Shown: piece after piece, positions 6,673 through 13,916 of the stretch
How positions within the stretch are numbered: the first letter of the stretch is position 1
Layout of the letters: the number at the start of each line of letters is the position of its first letter
Source: Bacillota bacterium
GTDB taxonomy: Bacteria; Bacillota; Clostridia; Lachnospirales; Anaerotignaceae
Direction of reading: 5' to 3'
DNA: 27,430 nucleotides
Assembly (NCBI GenBank): GCA_023413275.1
Contig: JAEZPX010000207.1
Span: 1-27,430 of the forward strand
Notes under the pieces: model-generated
The model's database searches: none
What the model saw: only the letters and a program-made list of their open reading frames with translations
Told to the model about the DNA's origin: nothing
Program-made: the position numbers and the translations under genes

Positions 6673-7017
6673 TTATCTGAGTACTTCTTTAACTTTTGCT
6701 GCTTTGCCAACTTTGTCTCTCAAGTAGAAAAGTTTAGCACGTCTAACGATACCGCGTCTTACAACCTCGATATGGTCAATTCTAGGGGAGTGCAAAGGCC
6801 ATGTTCTTTCTACGCCAATGCCGGAAGCAATACGTCTTACTGTAAAAGTTTCTCTGATGCCGCCGCCCTGTCTTTTAATTACAACGCCTTCAAACATCTG
6901 AAGTCTTTCTCTGGTGCCTTCTACAACCTTCGCAAAAACACGAATTGTATCACCAACATTAAAAGGAGTTACTTCGCTTTTCAGCTGTTCTTTTTCCAGT
7001 TCTCTAATAATATCCAT
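6673..7017 (-). CDS. rplS: 50S ribosomal protein L19, 114 aa
   Basis: L19 sits at the interface of the large and small ribosomal subunits. The protein is full length (114 residues) and collinear with the family: DIIRELEKEQLK at the N terminus, PFNVGDTIRV, EGTRERLQMFEGVVIKR, GIRETFTVRR, GIGVERTWPLHSPRID, and RRGIVRRAKLFYLRD at the end. AGGAAGGAGG lies before the ATG. It is transcribed from the promoter at 7099-7127 through a leader of about 75 bases, and is followed by a strong terminator, so it is probably expressed at a much higher level than lepB and rbgA downstream. Confidence 0.98.
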   Translation of the reverse strand: MDIIRELEKEQLKSEVTPFNVGDTIRVFAKVVEGTRERLQMFEGVVIKRQGGGIRETFTVRRIASGIGVERTWPLHSPRIDHIEVVRRGIVRRAKLFYLRDKVGKAAKVKEVLR

Positions 7018-7092
7018 TTCATTTCCTCCTTCCTACAAAGATGTTCTTGATGCCATCCCTTTGATGCATCATTGGACCATCCGTAATCACAA
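7018..7092 (-). promoter_or_regulatory. rplS 5' leader, possible L19 autoregulatory element
   Basis: The predicted transcript start near 7092 leaves about 75 bases before rplS. On the minus strand the leader carries GATGCATC and GATGGCATC stretches that can pair (GATGC with GCATC) upstream of the ribosome binding site. L19 leader elements are known in Firmicutes. I cannot confirm a match by eye. Confidence 0.3.
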
Positions 7093-7098
7093 TTCAGA

Positions 7099-7127
7099 AT
7101 TATAACATAATCCCAAAGGGTGTGCAA
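7099..7127 (-). promoter_or_regulatory. Strong sigma-A promoter for rplS
   Basis: On the minus strand TTGCAC (7122-7127) is followed by exactly 17 bases and then TATAAT (7099-7104), extended by TGT just upstream of the -10. It is one of the best promoters in the window. Confidence 0.88.
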
Positions 7128-7149
7128 GCATTTTCAAGCTTTTTATCCC

Positions 7150-7172
7150 ATATTTGAAAATTTTTCAAATAT
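7150..7172. repeat. A+T-rich palindrome at the end of the AEC carrier gene
   Basis: TATTTGAAAA (7151-7160) pairs with TTTTCAAATA (7162-7171) and spans the stop codon of the carrier gene. It lacks a following T run, so it is at best a weak terminator. Confidence 0.45.
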
Positions 7173-8112
7173 ATTGTACCCAAATACGGCAGATAGCAAT
7201 ACAAGGAGGCAGTGTTGCCATGGAAAAGGCAGTTGTGAGCATAACCATTTTTGAAGAGGTTTCAACGCCAACGCCATAACGCCCCACAACCATAGGAACG
7301 ATGGCGGCGGAAGGCAAAGCCAAGGAAAGAAAATATACAGCCTTCATCAACGGTTGAAGGGGAATGAAATAAATAAAAATAAAGGCCAAAATAGGCATAA
7401 TAATCATTTTGGAAAGGCTAGCCTCCAAAGATTTTTTATCCTTCCATAATAATTTGAGCCCACTGTTTCCTGTTAATGCTCCTATGTAAATCAGAGAGAG
7501 GGGGGTAGAAATGACCCCCAAAGATTTGATGAATTCTTGAACAAAATCCGGGATATATGCCATCAGTCCGATAACCGAGGCGAAAAGACCCAGCAAAATG
7601 GAAGATATATTTGGGTTGATTGCACCTTTGAGCAAGGTGCGAAGCATTGTTCCCAAGCCTTCTCCCTTGATTCCTTTTATAATATATAACCCAATACTCC
7701 AAACATAAAGATTCAGCCCTAAAACGCTGGCAGACATATATACAACGGCTTCTTCTCCAAAAAACATTAAAGCGATGGGAAAGCCGATAAAGGCATTATT
7801 TACAGATGCGCCGGTAACCTCCAGCATATTTAGTAATTCCTCCTGAAATCCACGAAAACGGTAGTACTGCCGAAGAATTCGACCGAACAGGAGCATACTG
7901 ATAAATTGCAACCCAACCATCAGTGCAAAATTTGTCAGCATATCTTTTTCTACCTTGGTATTAGCTAAGGTGGTGAACAACATTGCGGGAATGGTAAAGA
8001 AGAGTACGATGTTTCCTATGCCGATGGTCATCTCCCCATTTAAGAACTTTTTGCTGCTGCAAATATAACCAACAGCCATTAAACCAAATAACACAAAAAA
8101 TTGACCAAACAT
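7165..8112 (-). CDS. AEC-family (auxin efflux carrier type) transporter, 315 aa
   Basis: This is a hydrophobic protein with about ten predicted membrane segments in two halves, the fold of the AEC family. Features typical of the family are the start FVLFGLMAVGYICSSKKFL, the PAMLFTTLANTKV loop, VNNAFIGFPIALMFFGEEA in the middle and a C-terminal ALPSAAIVPMVVGRYG. Bacterial members move malate, other carboxylates or related anions; the substrate of this one cannot be read from the sequence. AAGGAG lies seven bases before the ATG. It stands alone on the minus strand, divergent from a TetR-type regulator gene 359 bases away, which could be its regulator. Confidence 0.9.
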   Translation of the reverse strand: MFGQFFVLFGLMAVGYICSSKKFLNGEMTIGIGNIVLFFTIPAMLFTTLANTKVEKDMLTNFALMVGLQFISMLLFGRILRQYYRFRGFQEELLNMLEVTGASVNNAFIGFPIALMFFGEEAVVYMSASVLGLNLYVWSIGLYIIKGIKGEGLGTMLRTLLKGAINPNISSILLGLFASVIGLMAYIPDFVQEFIKSLGVISTPLSLIYIGALTGNSGLKLLWKDKKSLEASLSKMIIMPILAFIFIYFIPLQPLMKAVYFLSLALPSAAIVPMVVGRYGVGVETSSKMVMLTTAFSMATLPPCIAICRIWVQYI

Positions 8113-8471
8113 AATTTTCTCCTTTGTACTTGATAGATGTGAACGTGAAACACATATGCTTTATGTATCTTGTCGAATTTTAAATGCTTTATTGAATATT
8201 TTACATTCATTTTCATGATAACAAAAATCCTACTAAATATCAAGGAATACAAATAAAGATGGCAATAGATGCATATCCATCAGAACGATTTTAGCTATAT
8301 GAAATATTATTAGATATAATATAAATTTGTTAAAAAAAATACAAATTTTCGAAAAATCCTTCCAATTGACTTAAATTAATGGTATTTTATATGTATTAGA
8401 GTGGAGATGTTATCGTATGCTTGTATGAGAGGGCGCATGGTTTGCGTAATAATGATATAGAGGTGATTACC
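8113..8471. other. Divergent intergenic region, AEC carrier / TetR regulator
   Basis: The gap is very A+T-rich. It holds a small inverted repeat ATGTG-N9-CACAT (8137-8141, 8151-8155) about 25 bases before the carrier start, and a plus-strand promoter candidate at 8366-8393. A frame that continues the regulator upstream to a TTG at 8421 has no ribosome binding site. I see nothing else. Confidence 0.55.
8366..8393 (+). promoter_or_regulatory. Candidate promoter for the TetR regulator gene
   Basis: TTGACT (8366-8371), a 16-base spacer and TATATG (8388-8393). The -35 is good and the -10 is moderate. Confidence 0.5.
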
Positions 8472-9023
8472 TTGTCTCAATTTACAAAAAAGGCAATTCG
8501 GGAGAATTTCTTAAATCTTCTTTTGAAAAAATCATTTGATAAAATTACGGTAAAAGATATTGTGGAGGCATGTGAAATTAACCGCAATACTTTTTACTAT
8601 TACTATAAGGATATTTATGATTTAATGGGAGATATTTTTCGTACGGAAACAAATAAGGTATTAGAGGAGCAGGAGAGAGGCGGCAGTTGTTATGAAGAGT
8701 TTCAACGCATTGCTGCCTTTATTACTAGGTATAGAGGTTCCATTATTCATATTTATCATTCCAAGAGCCGAGAGGTTTTTATAGGGCATCTGGATACTGT
8801 TTCGGAAATTATTTTGCAAAATTATATTGATCAGTTAAGGGTTGATTCGGAAATCACCCCAGAGAATAAGAAGTTCGTATGTGATTACTATCGTTTTTCT
8901 GTGGTTGGTATGCTAATCAATTGGATTAAGAGTGGTATGGAAGAAGACTCTCAGATTTTTATTAAAAAAATGTCTGATATTTTTGAAAATACCGTGGAGA
9001 CTGCATTGAAAAGCATTACATAA
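8472..9023 (+). CDS. TetR/AcrR-family transcriptional regulator, 183 aa, TTG start
   Basis: The N-terminal 50 residues are a TetR-type helix-turn-helix: SQFTKKAIRENFLNLLLKK, FDKITVKDIVEACEINRNTFYYYYKDIYDLMGDIF. The C-terminal part (about 60-183) is all-helical ligand-binding and dimerisation domain of the sort found in DhaS-like TetR proteins. GAGGTGATTACC stands before TTG at 8472, which places the DNA-binding domain right at the N terminus, as is usual. The gene is followed by its own terminator (9058-9093), so the membrane protein and radical SAM genes downstream are probably transcribed separately. Targets may be those genes, the divergent carrier gene, or itself. The inducer is unknown. 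Confidence 0.9.
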   Translation: MSQFTKKAIRENFLNLLLKKSFDKITVKDIVEACEINRNTFYYYYKDIYDLMGDIFRTETNKVLEEQERGGSCYEEFQRIAAFITRYRGSIIHIYHSKSREVFIGHLDTVSEIILQNYIDQLRVDSEITPENKKFVCDYYRFSVVGMLINWIKSGMEEDSQIFIKKMSDIFENTVETALKSIT

Positions 9024-9057
9024 TAAGAAAAAGGAAAATTATGTATAGACAAAGTTG

Positions 9058-9093
9058 GAGAAGTGCCTAAAAACTGTGCACTTCTCTTTTTTT
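9058..9093 (+). terminator. Terminator after the TetR regulator gene
   Basis: GAGAAGTGC (9058-9066) pairs with GCACTTCTC (9078-9086), followed by seven T. Confidence 0.92.
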
Positions 9094-9155
9094 ATCCATA
9101 CTAATCCCCATGGTACAACGGTAAACTGAAATGAGCGGATACTGGGGGTGTAGTC

Positions 9156-9722
9156 TTGAATACAATGAGCAAAATAAAAATTATATCTTGCATACCAGCT
9201 CTTTTATTCCTTTTATTTGGGGTCAGCTATTTCTTTTTTGGTCAAAGAATACCGTTGAATTTCGTATATACCTTTTTAGGTGCTGTTTTTATTGTATATG
9301 GAGTTATCAAATTTTTTTGTTTTTTTAGTAAGGATATGTATCAACTGGCGTTTCAGTTTGATTTTGCCATGGGAATTTTTTATGTTGTAATCGGTTTACT
9401 TTTTTATTGTTTTAAACGAGAAGTGCAGAATAATTTCCTGAGTATGATAGGCTTTACTGTTTTTATAGATGCTGTTCTAAAAATTCAGACCTCCCTGGAA
9501 GCAAAAAGGTTTGGGATGGATAAATGGTGGACGATTCTTATGCTGGCGGGATTAACCGCATTGGCGGCAGCACTCCTTTTTGTTGTTCCTCCTATGGAAA
9601 GGCTACAAAAATATGGGTTAATATACATCTTTAATTTTATGAATGCTATGGGTTTACTCTTTTTTTTAGAGGGATGCTTAAATCTTTGGGTTGTACTTTA
9701 TACGGTGAAGGAATCACCATAA
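9156..9722 (+). CDS. Six-helix membrane protein, DUF308/HdeD-like, 188 aa
   Basis: About six hydrophobic helices (near residues 9-29, 36-57, 64-86, 95-112, 124-144 and 156-184) with short loops make it an integral membrane protein. The pattern of short repeated Gly-containing helix pairs (LGAVFIVYGVIKF, MGIFYVVIGLLFY, MGLLFFLEGCLNL) resembles DUF308/HdeD proteins, whose function in this setting is unknown. The start is TTG at 9156, five bases after GGGGGTG. An ATG three codons downstream (9165) is the alternative. The radical SAM gene begins 68 bases after its stop with no terminator between them except a weak ATCACC-ATAA-GGTGAT hairpin, so the two are probably co-transcribed. Confidence 0.72.
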   Translation: MNTMSKIKIISCIPALLFLLFGVSYFFFGQRIPLNFVYTFLGAVFIVYGVIKFFCFFSKDMYQLAFQFDFAMGIFYVVIGLLFYCFKREVQNNFLSMIGFTVFIDAVLKIQTSLEAKRFGMDKWWTILMLAGLTALAAALLFVVPPMERLQKYGLIYIFNFMNAMGLLFFLEGCLNLWVVLYTVKESP

Positions 9723-9790
9723 GGTGATGGGGGTTTTCCATCAAAAAATCTGTCAGTTTGGCAATAAAATTATAAAGGGGAGGAATTACC

Positions 9791-11224
9791 ATGGGAACAT
9801 TTTCACACACAGCGGGAAAGCTGGCGTTTAGTACAGCCATACATAGGGTACTGAATTGTCCAGAGGAGGAACGGGAAAAAATGATTCTTAAACTCCTTAA
9901 CCTTGCTGAGAATTATATGTCTGGGGAGAAATTTGATGTAAATTTTGATGACTTTAGAGAACTGGTTTGTGATAAGAACGCAGCACTGTATGGATACATA
10001 AATAAACTGCTTGATGAGGTTCACCCGAATGTGCTGAAAACAACGGCAATGAATTTGGTTTTTGAATCGTTTTTTTACAGCACCAAGGTTACACGTAAAA
10101 TGCGAGAAAAACACCAGTGCAATGTGCCTTGGGTGATTCTTATGGATCCAACCAGTGCTTGTAATTTGCACTGCACCGGATGCTGGGCCGCAGAGTATGG
10201 AAACAAGCTAAATCTTTCCTTTGAGGAAATGGATGGCGTGATAGAACAAGGAAAGGCTTTGGGAATTTATTTTTATATGCTGACGGGTGGTGAGCCACTG
10301 GTTAGAAAGGCTGATATTATCCGTCTGTGCAAAAAGCATCACGACTGTGTTTTCTTGGCGTATACAAATGGAACCTTGGTTGACGAGGCGCTTTGTAAGG
10401 ATATGCAAAAGGTGGGTAATTTCTATCTTGCCCTTAGTTTAGAAGGCTTTGGAGAAGTAAATGACTTACGCAGGGGTGCTGGGGTTTATGAAAAAGTAAT
10501 GCAGGCTATGGATTTACTCAAAAAGCATGGCTTGGTTTTTGGCACTTCCATCTGCTATACATCCAAGAACGTAGAGACTGTGGTAAGTGAAGAGTTTGTG
10601 GACTTATTGGTTCAAAAGGGAAATAGATATGCATTTTATTTCCACTACATGCCTGTAGGAAATGATGCTGCGGTAGAGCTACTGCCTAGCCCGGAACAAC
10701 GGGAATTTATGTATCACCGTGTGCGGGAAATTAGAAATATGCGCCATGGAAAAGGAATTTTTACCATGGATTTTCAAAATGATGGAGAATATGTTGGTGG
10801 TTGTATTGCCGGTGGAAGGAATTATTTTCATATTAATGCCAATGGCGATGCGGAGCCTTGTGTCTTTATCCATTATTCCAACGCCAACATTCGTACCCAT
10901 ACTTTGCTGGAAATTTTAAAACAGCCTCTATTTATGGCTTACAGGGAGAATCAACCCTTTAATAAAAATCATTTGAAACCTTGCCCTATGCTTGAAAATC
11001 CAGAGTTCTTGGAAAGAATCATTCGGGAAACTGGGGCAAAATCTACGGATTTGCAATCCCCTGAATCTCCCGAGCATCTTTGTGCAAAATGTCATGAATA
11101 TGCAAAAAACTGGGCACCTTGTGCAGAACAGCTTTGGGAAGAAAATACTCATGTTGCCCCAAGCTATGAAAACTATAAAACAGAAAATCCGGAACAATCA
11201 GAAAAGAATCAGTTTGTTTCTTAA
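9791..11224 (+). CDS. Radical SAM protein with SPASM-like cysteine-rich C terminus, 477 aa
   Basis: This is an S-adenosylmethionine radical enzyme of unknown substrate. The cluster-binding motif CX3CX2C is at C124, C128 and C131 (CNLHCTGCWA), followed by GGEP at 166-169. A 110-residue helical N-terminal extension precedes the barrel. The C-terminal part has C338, C357 (NGDAEPCVFIHYSN), C398, C431 and C434 (CAKC) and C444, the pattern expected of SPASM/twitch domains that bind one or two extra [4Fe-4S] clusters. Such enzymes modify peptides, carbohydrates or cofactors; no precursor peptide gene is visible nearby. GGGGAGG precedes the ATG. It ends a probable two-gene unit with the membrane protein, closed by a terminator at 11312-11351. 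Confidence 0.85.
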   Translation: MGTFSHTAGKLAFSTAIHRVLNCPEEEREKMILKLLNLAENYMSGEKFDVNFDDFRELVCDKNAALYGYINKLLDEVHPNVLKTTAMNLVFESFFYSTKVTRKMREKHQCNVPWVILMDPTSACNLHCTGCWAAEYGNKLNLSFEEMDGVIEQGKALGIYFYMLTGGEPLVRKADIIRLCKKHHDCVFLAYTNGTLVDEALCKDMQKVGNFYLALSLEGFGEVNDLRRGAGVYEKVMQAMDLLKKHGLVFGTSICYTSKNVETVVSEEFVDLLVQKGNRYAFYFHYMPVGNDAAVELLPSPEQREFMYHRVREIRNMRHGKGIFTMDFQNDGEYVGGCIAGGRNYFHINANGDAEPCVFIHYSNANIRTHTLLEILKQPLFMAYRENQPFNKNHLKPCPMLENPEFLERIIRETGAKSTDLQSPESPEHLCAKCHEYAKNWAPCAEQLWEENTHVAPSYENYKTENPEQSEKNQFVS

Positions 11225-11311
11225 CCCCTAGAAGTGCAGATAAAAAATCTACTGCATAATCCCCCGATTATAAACGGTTGAAAAAATTTTTACTGCATTT
11301 CATAGGCTTTT

Positions 11312-11351
11312 GGAAGTACCGTCTCTTAAAAAGGCGGTACTTCCCATTTTT
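11312..11351 (+). terminator. Terminator after the radical SAM gene
   Basis: GGAAGTACCG (11312-11321) pairs with CGGTACTTCC (11335-11344), then CA and five T. Confidence 0.87.
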
Positions 11352-11354
11352 ATG

Positions 11355-11390
11355 AAAAAAGAAAGGGCGCCGACAGCATCGACCCCCTTT
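11355..11390 (-). terminator. Terminator after apt
   Basis: On the minus strand AAAGGG (11385-11390) pairs with CCCTTT (11362-11367) around an imperfect G+C-rich inner stem, followed by a T-rich tract (11355-11360). Confidence 0.8.
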
Positions 11391-11395
11391 TATTA

Positions 11396-11908
11396 TTAAT
11401 AATGAATTACTGTTTCCACTTTGTAGCCTTCCAAAACATCACGACCCTTTAAAAAGCCCAATTCAATGAGGAAGTTCAAAGAAACCACTTCGGCGCCAAC
11501 ACCTTCAACCATATCCACTATTGCTTTGGCTGTACCACCAGTTGCTAAAAGGTCATCCACAATGACTACCTTTTGTCCGGGTTTCACAGCATCCTTATGC
11601 ATTTCAATGGTAGCTGTGCCATATTCCAGAGAATACTCTTTGCTAACAACCTCGGCAGGAAGTTTGCCTTTTTTTCGGATGGGAATAAATCCTTTTTTCA
11701 AATTATACGCAATTGGCATACCAAAAATAAAGCCTCTGGATTCTGGCCCTAAAACCAAGTCGAATTCCAATCCTTCCAGCTTTTTCTGCATCTGATCTAC
11801 TGCATCTACCAATCCTTCTGCATCCTTTAGCAGAGTAGTGATATCCCGAAACATAACACCTTTTTCAGGGTAATCGGGAATAGATCTGATTTTATCCTTC
11901 AATTCCAT
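11396..11908 (-). CDS. apt: Adenine phosphoribosyltransferase, 170 aa
   Basis: This enzyme salvages adenine by joining it to PRPP to give AMP. The length is exactly that of the family. Landmarks are the start LKDKIRSIPDYPEKGVMFRDITTLL, GPESRGFIFG in the middle, and the PRPP loop VVIVDDLLATGGTA. GAGGAGGAGC lies before the ATG. It follows recJ by 13 bases on the minus strand. In Bacillus subtilis the order is recJ-apt-relA-dtd in one direction; here recJ-apt is turned away from relA-dtd, with nagZ between them. Confidence 0.97.
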   Translation of the reverse strand: MELKDKIRSIPDYPEKGVMFRDITTLLKDAEGLVDAVDQMQKKLEGLEFDLVLGPESRGFIFGMPIAYNLKKGFIPIRKKGKLPAEVVSKEYSLEYGTATIEMHKDAVKPGQKVVIVDDLLATGGTAKAIVDMVEGVGAEVVSLNFLIELGFLKGRDVLEGYKVETVIHY

Positions 11909-11921
11909 TTGATGCTCCTCC

Positions 11922-13697
11922 TCATTTTGAAAGCCTAAAGTCTTTTATCATTAACTGCACGGAATTTCTGCCGTTATATGTATTGATTTCTATGCTATAT
12001 GCAAAATCAAGTGTATGGCCTATTTTCCCACAACTCAATATTTTATCACAATTTTCGTCAGGATACAATTCTTTTAATAAACACAGCATTTGGGAATAAC
12101 CATCAAAGGATAAGGCTTGCAGGCGCACGCCACTGGCCTTTTCTGATAATGTCATACGTAGAATATCTTTATTCTTCCCAATAAGATCCAGCCTTTCCAC
12201 AAAGATATTTTTAGAGGCAAACAAAGGAGAAGGATTTTCCTTTCCAAAGGGTGCTAGGGCTCTTATTTGCTTTGCCAATTCCATATCAATTTCAGAAAAA
12301 TGCAATTGCTTATCCAAACGCAAAGAGGGGGTCATTTGTTCCTCTGTTAATGCACAGGATTCATTTAGTTTAACTCTAAGCAGAGGGATATTTTCTTTGG
12401 GTAAGGATAAACCTGCAGCCATTGCGTGTCCACCAAAACGGGTGAACAGGTCTTTGCACTGATAGAGAGCTTGAAATAAATGATACCCCTCAATGCTCCT
12501 TCCTGAACCCTTTGCTCCATCTTCTGCGGCGGTGATTAAAACCACTGGACGATAATAGCATTCTTTAAGCCTACCTGCCACAATTCCCGCAATGCTTTCG
12601 TGGGTTTCTTCGTCATACAAAATAAGAACTTTTTCGTTGATTAGACTATCTTGAACAATACGTTCCATGGCACGCTCTGTTGCTTGGGCAGTTAGGGATT
12701 TTCGATCTTCATTTAAGGAGATTAAGGTTTTGGCTATTTCCTTTGCTTTACTGGTATCTTCTTCGCAAAATAATTCCACTGCCTTTCTACCGCTTTCCAG
12801 CCGTCCTGTGGCATTAATGCATGGCCCAATCATAAAACCAAGATGATATTCATTGATTGTTTTGCCTGAGATACCTGTTTCCTCAATCAAAGCCTGTAAA
12901 CCAACATTCGTTGTTTTAGATAGTTCATAAAGACCACAGCGAACCAAAATTCTGTTTTCATCCAATAAATCAACAATATCACATACTGTTGCAATAGAAG
13001 CGAAGCAAAGGAATTCTGTTTCAAGTTTTTCATCCCTTATAGCAAAGGCTTGTAATAGATGCAGTGCAAATTTATAGGCAATTCCTCCGGCACAAAGCAT
13101 AGAGAAGGGATAGTTGCAGTCTCTTTGCTTTGGATCAATGATTGCATCTGCAATGGGGAGGATATCTTTTTCTACGCCATTTTCAGTTGTAAAGCCCGGC
13201 TCATGATGATCCAAAATAACAATGGTCATCCCAAGTTCCTTGGCTCTTTTCACTTCCTCCAAGGCGGCAATGCCATTATCGCAAGTAAAAAGCACACTAA
13301 CTTCTTCTCGTGCCAAGGTTTCTATGGCGTCTAGGTTTAATCCGTAACCTTCCTTTTGCCTGTGGGGAACATAATAAACGGCGGTACCGCCACATCTTAA
13401 AATGGCACGATAAAGAATTGTGGTGCTCATAACGCCATCTACATCATAGTCTCCGTAAACAGCGATTTTTTTATTCTCCTGAATGCTTTTTGCAATTATT
13501 TTTATTCCCAAGCCGAAATCCTTCATGAGAAAAGGGTCTCTAAGTTCTTCTATGGTTCCATATATAAAGTTTTTGGACTGTTGCCGATCTGCCAGACCTC
13601 GGTTTGCCAATACACAAGCCACAGCTTCCTTTACTCCCAATTCTTTTGCCATTATAGATGTATCTATTTTTGATCTTCTCAGTAGCCAACGTTTCAT
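11922..13697 (-). CDS. recJ: Single-stranded-DNA-specific exonuclease RecJ, 591 aa
   Basis: RecJ degrades single-stranded DNA 5' to 3' in recombination and mismatch repair. The DHH phosphoesterase motifs that hold two metal ions are intact: YGDYDVDG (residues 81-88), FTCDNG (D140), ILDHHEPG (DHH 163-165), and MLCAGGIAYK. The DHHA1 domain ends with FGGHAMAAGLSL, followed by the OB-fold C-terminal domain (about 460-591, with LAPFGKENPSPLF). Length is normal for Firmicutes without the extra C-terminal domain of Bacillus RecJ. It is first in the recJ-apt unit, with a promoter candidate at 13721-13750, and GGAGG stands before the ATG. Confidence 0.96.
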   Translation of the reverse strand: MKRWLLRRSKIDTSIMAKELGVKEAVACVLANRGLADRQQSKNFIYGTIEELRDPFLMKDFGLGIKIIAKSIQENKKIAVYGDYDVDGVMSTTILYRAILRCGGTAVYYVPHRQKEGYGLNLDAIETLAREEVSVLFTCDNGIAALEEVKRAKELGMTIVILDHHEPGFTTENGVEKDILPIADAIIDPKQRDCNYPFSMLCAGGIAYKFALHLLQAFAIRDEKLETEFLCFASIATVCDIVDLLDENRILVRCGLYELSKTTNVGLQALIEETGISGKTINEYHLGFMIGPCINATGRLESGRKAVELFCEEDTSKAKEIAKTLISLNEDRKSLTAQATERAMERIVQDSLINEKVLILYDEETHESIAGIVAGRLKECYYRPVVLITAAEDGAKGSGRSIEGYHLFQALYQCKDLFTRFGGHAMAAGLSLPKENIPLLRVKLNESCALTEEQMTPSLRLDKQLHFSEIDMELAKQIRALAPFGKENPSPLFASKNIFVERLDLIGKNKDILRMTLSEKASGVRLQALSFDGYSQMLCLLKELYPDENCDKILSCGKIGHTLDFAYSIEINTYNGRNSVQLMIKDFRLSK

Positions 13698-13720
13698 TTC
13701 GACATTCCTCCAATTTCATA

Positions 13721-13750
13721 AGTATATCATAAAAGAGAAGAAAAGGTGAA
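13721..13750 (-). promoter_or_regulatory. Promoter for recJ-apt
   Basis: On the minus strand TTCACC (13745-13750), 18 bases, then TATACT (13721-13726) with an extended TGA before the -10. Confidence 0.55.
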
Positions 13751-13881
13751 TAGGGGCTGGAGAAAGACTTGCTCTATTCGATAAACATCTCGTAAAATAG
13801 TGATACCATCAATACATTTATTTTTTTATTGAAATCAAAAGAAAAATGAAATGAATACTATTTTTTTTAATTAAAAAAGAC

Positions 13882-13887
13882 TATAAT
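13882..13887 (+). promoter_or_regulatory. Candidate -10 box for nagZ
   Basis: A perfect TATAAT lies 30 bases before the ATG, after an A/T tract. No clear -35 is visible. GAAGGGGAG precedes the ATG. Confidence 0.4.
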
Positions 13888-13916
13888 GTTAGCATACAAA
13901 GAAGGGGAGAACGCAT

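Noticed and set aside
9714..9729. ATCACC-ATAA-GGTGAT hairpin as a terminator between the membrane protein and radical SAM genes
   Set aside because: The stem is six bases long and is followed by G and only a short T stretch further on, so it is too weak to call.
13861..13876. T-tract/A-tract palindrome before nagZ as a terminator
   Set aside because: It is a simple A+T run, with no G+C stem, and sits next to the nagZ -10 box; it is more likely promoter-proximal A/T DNA.
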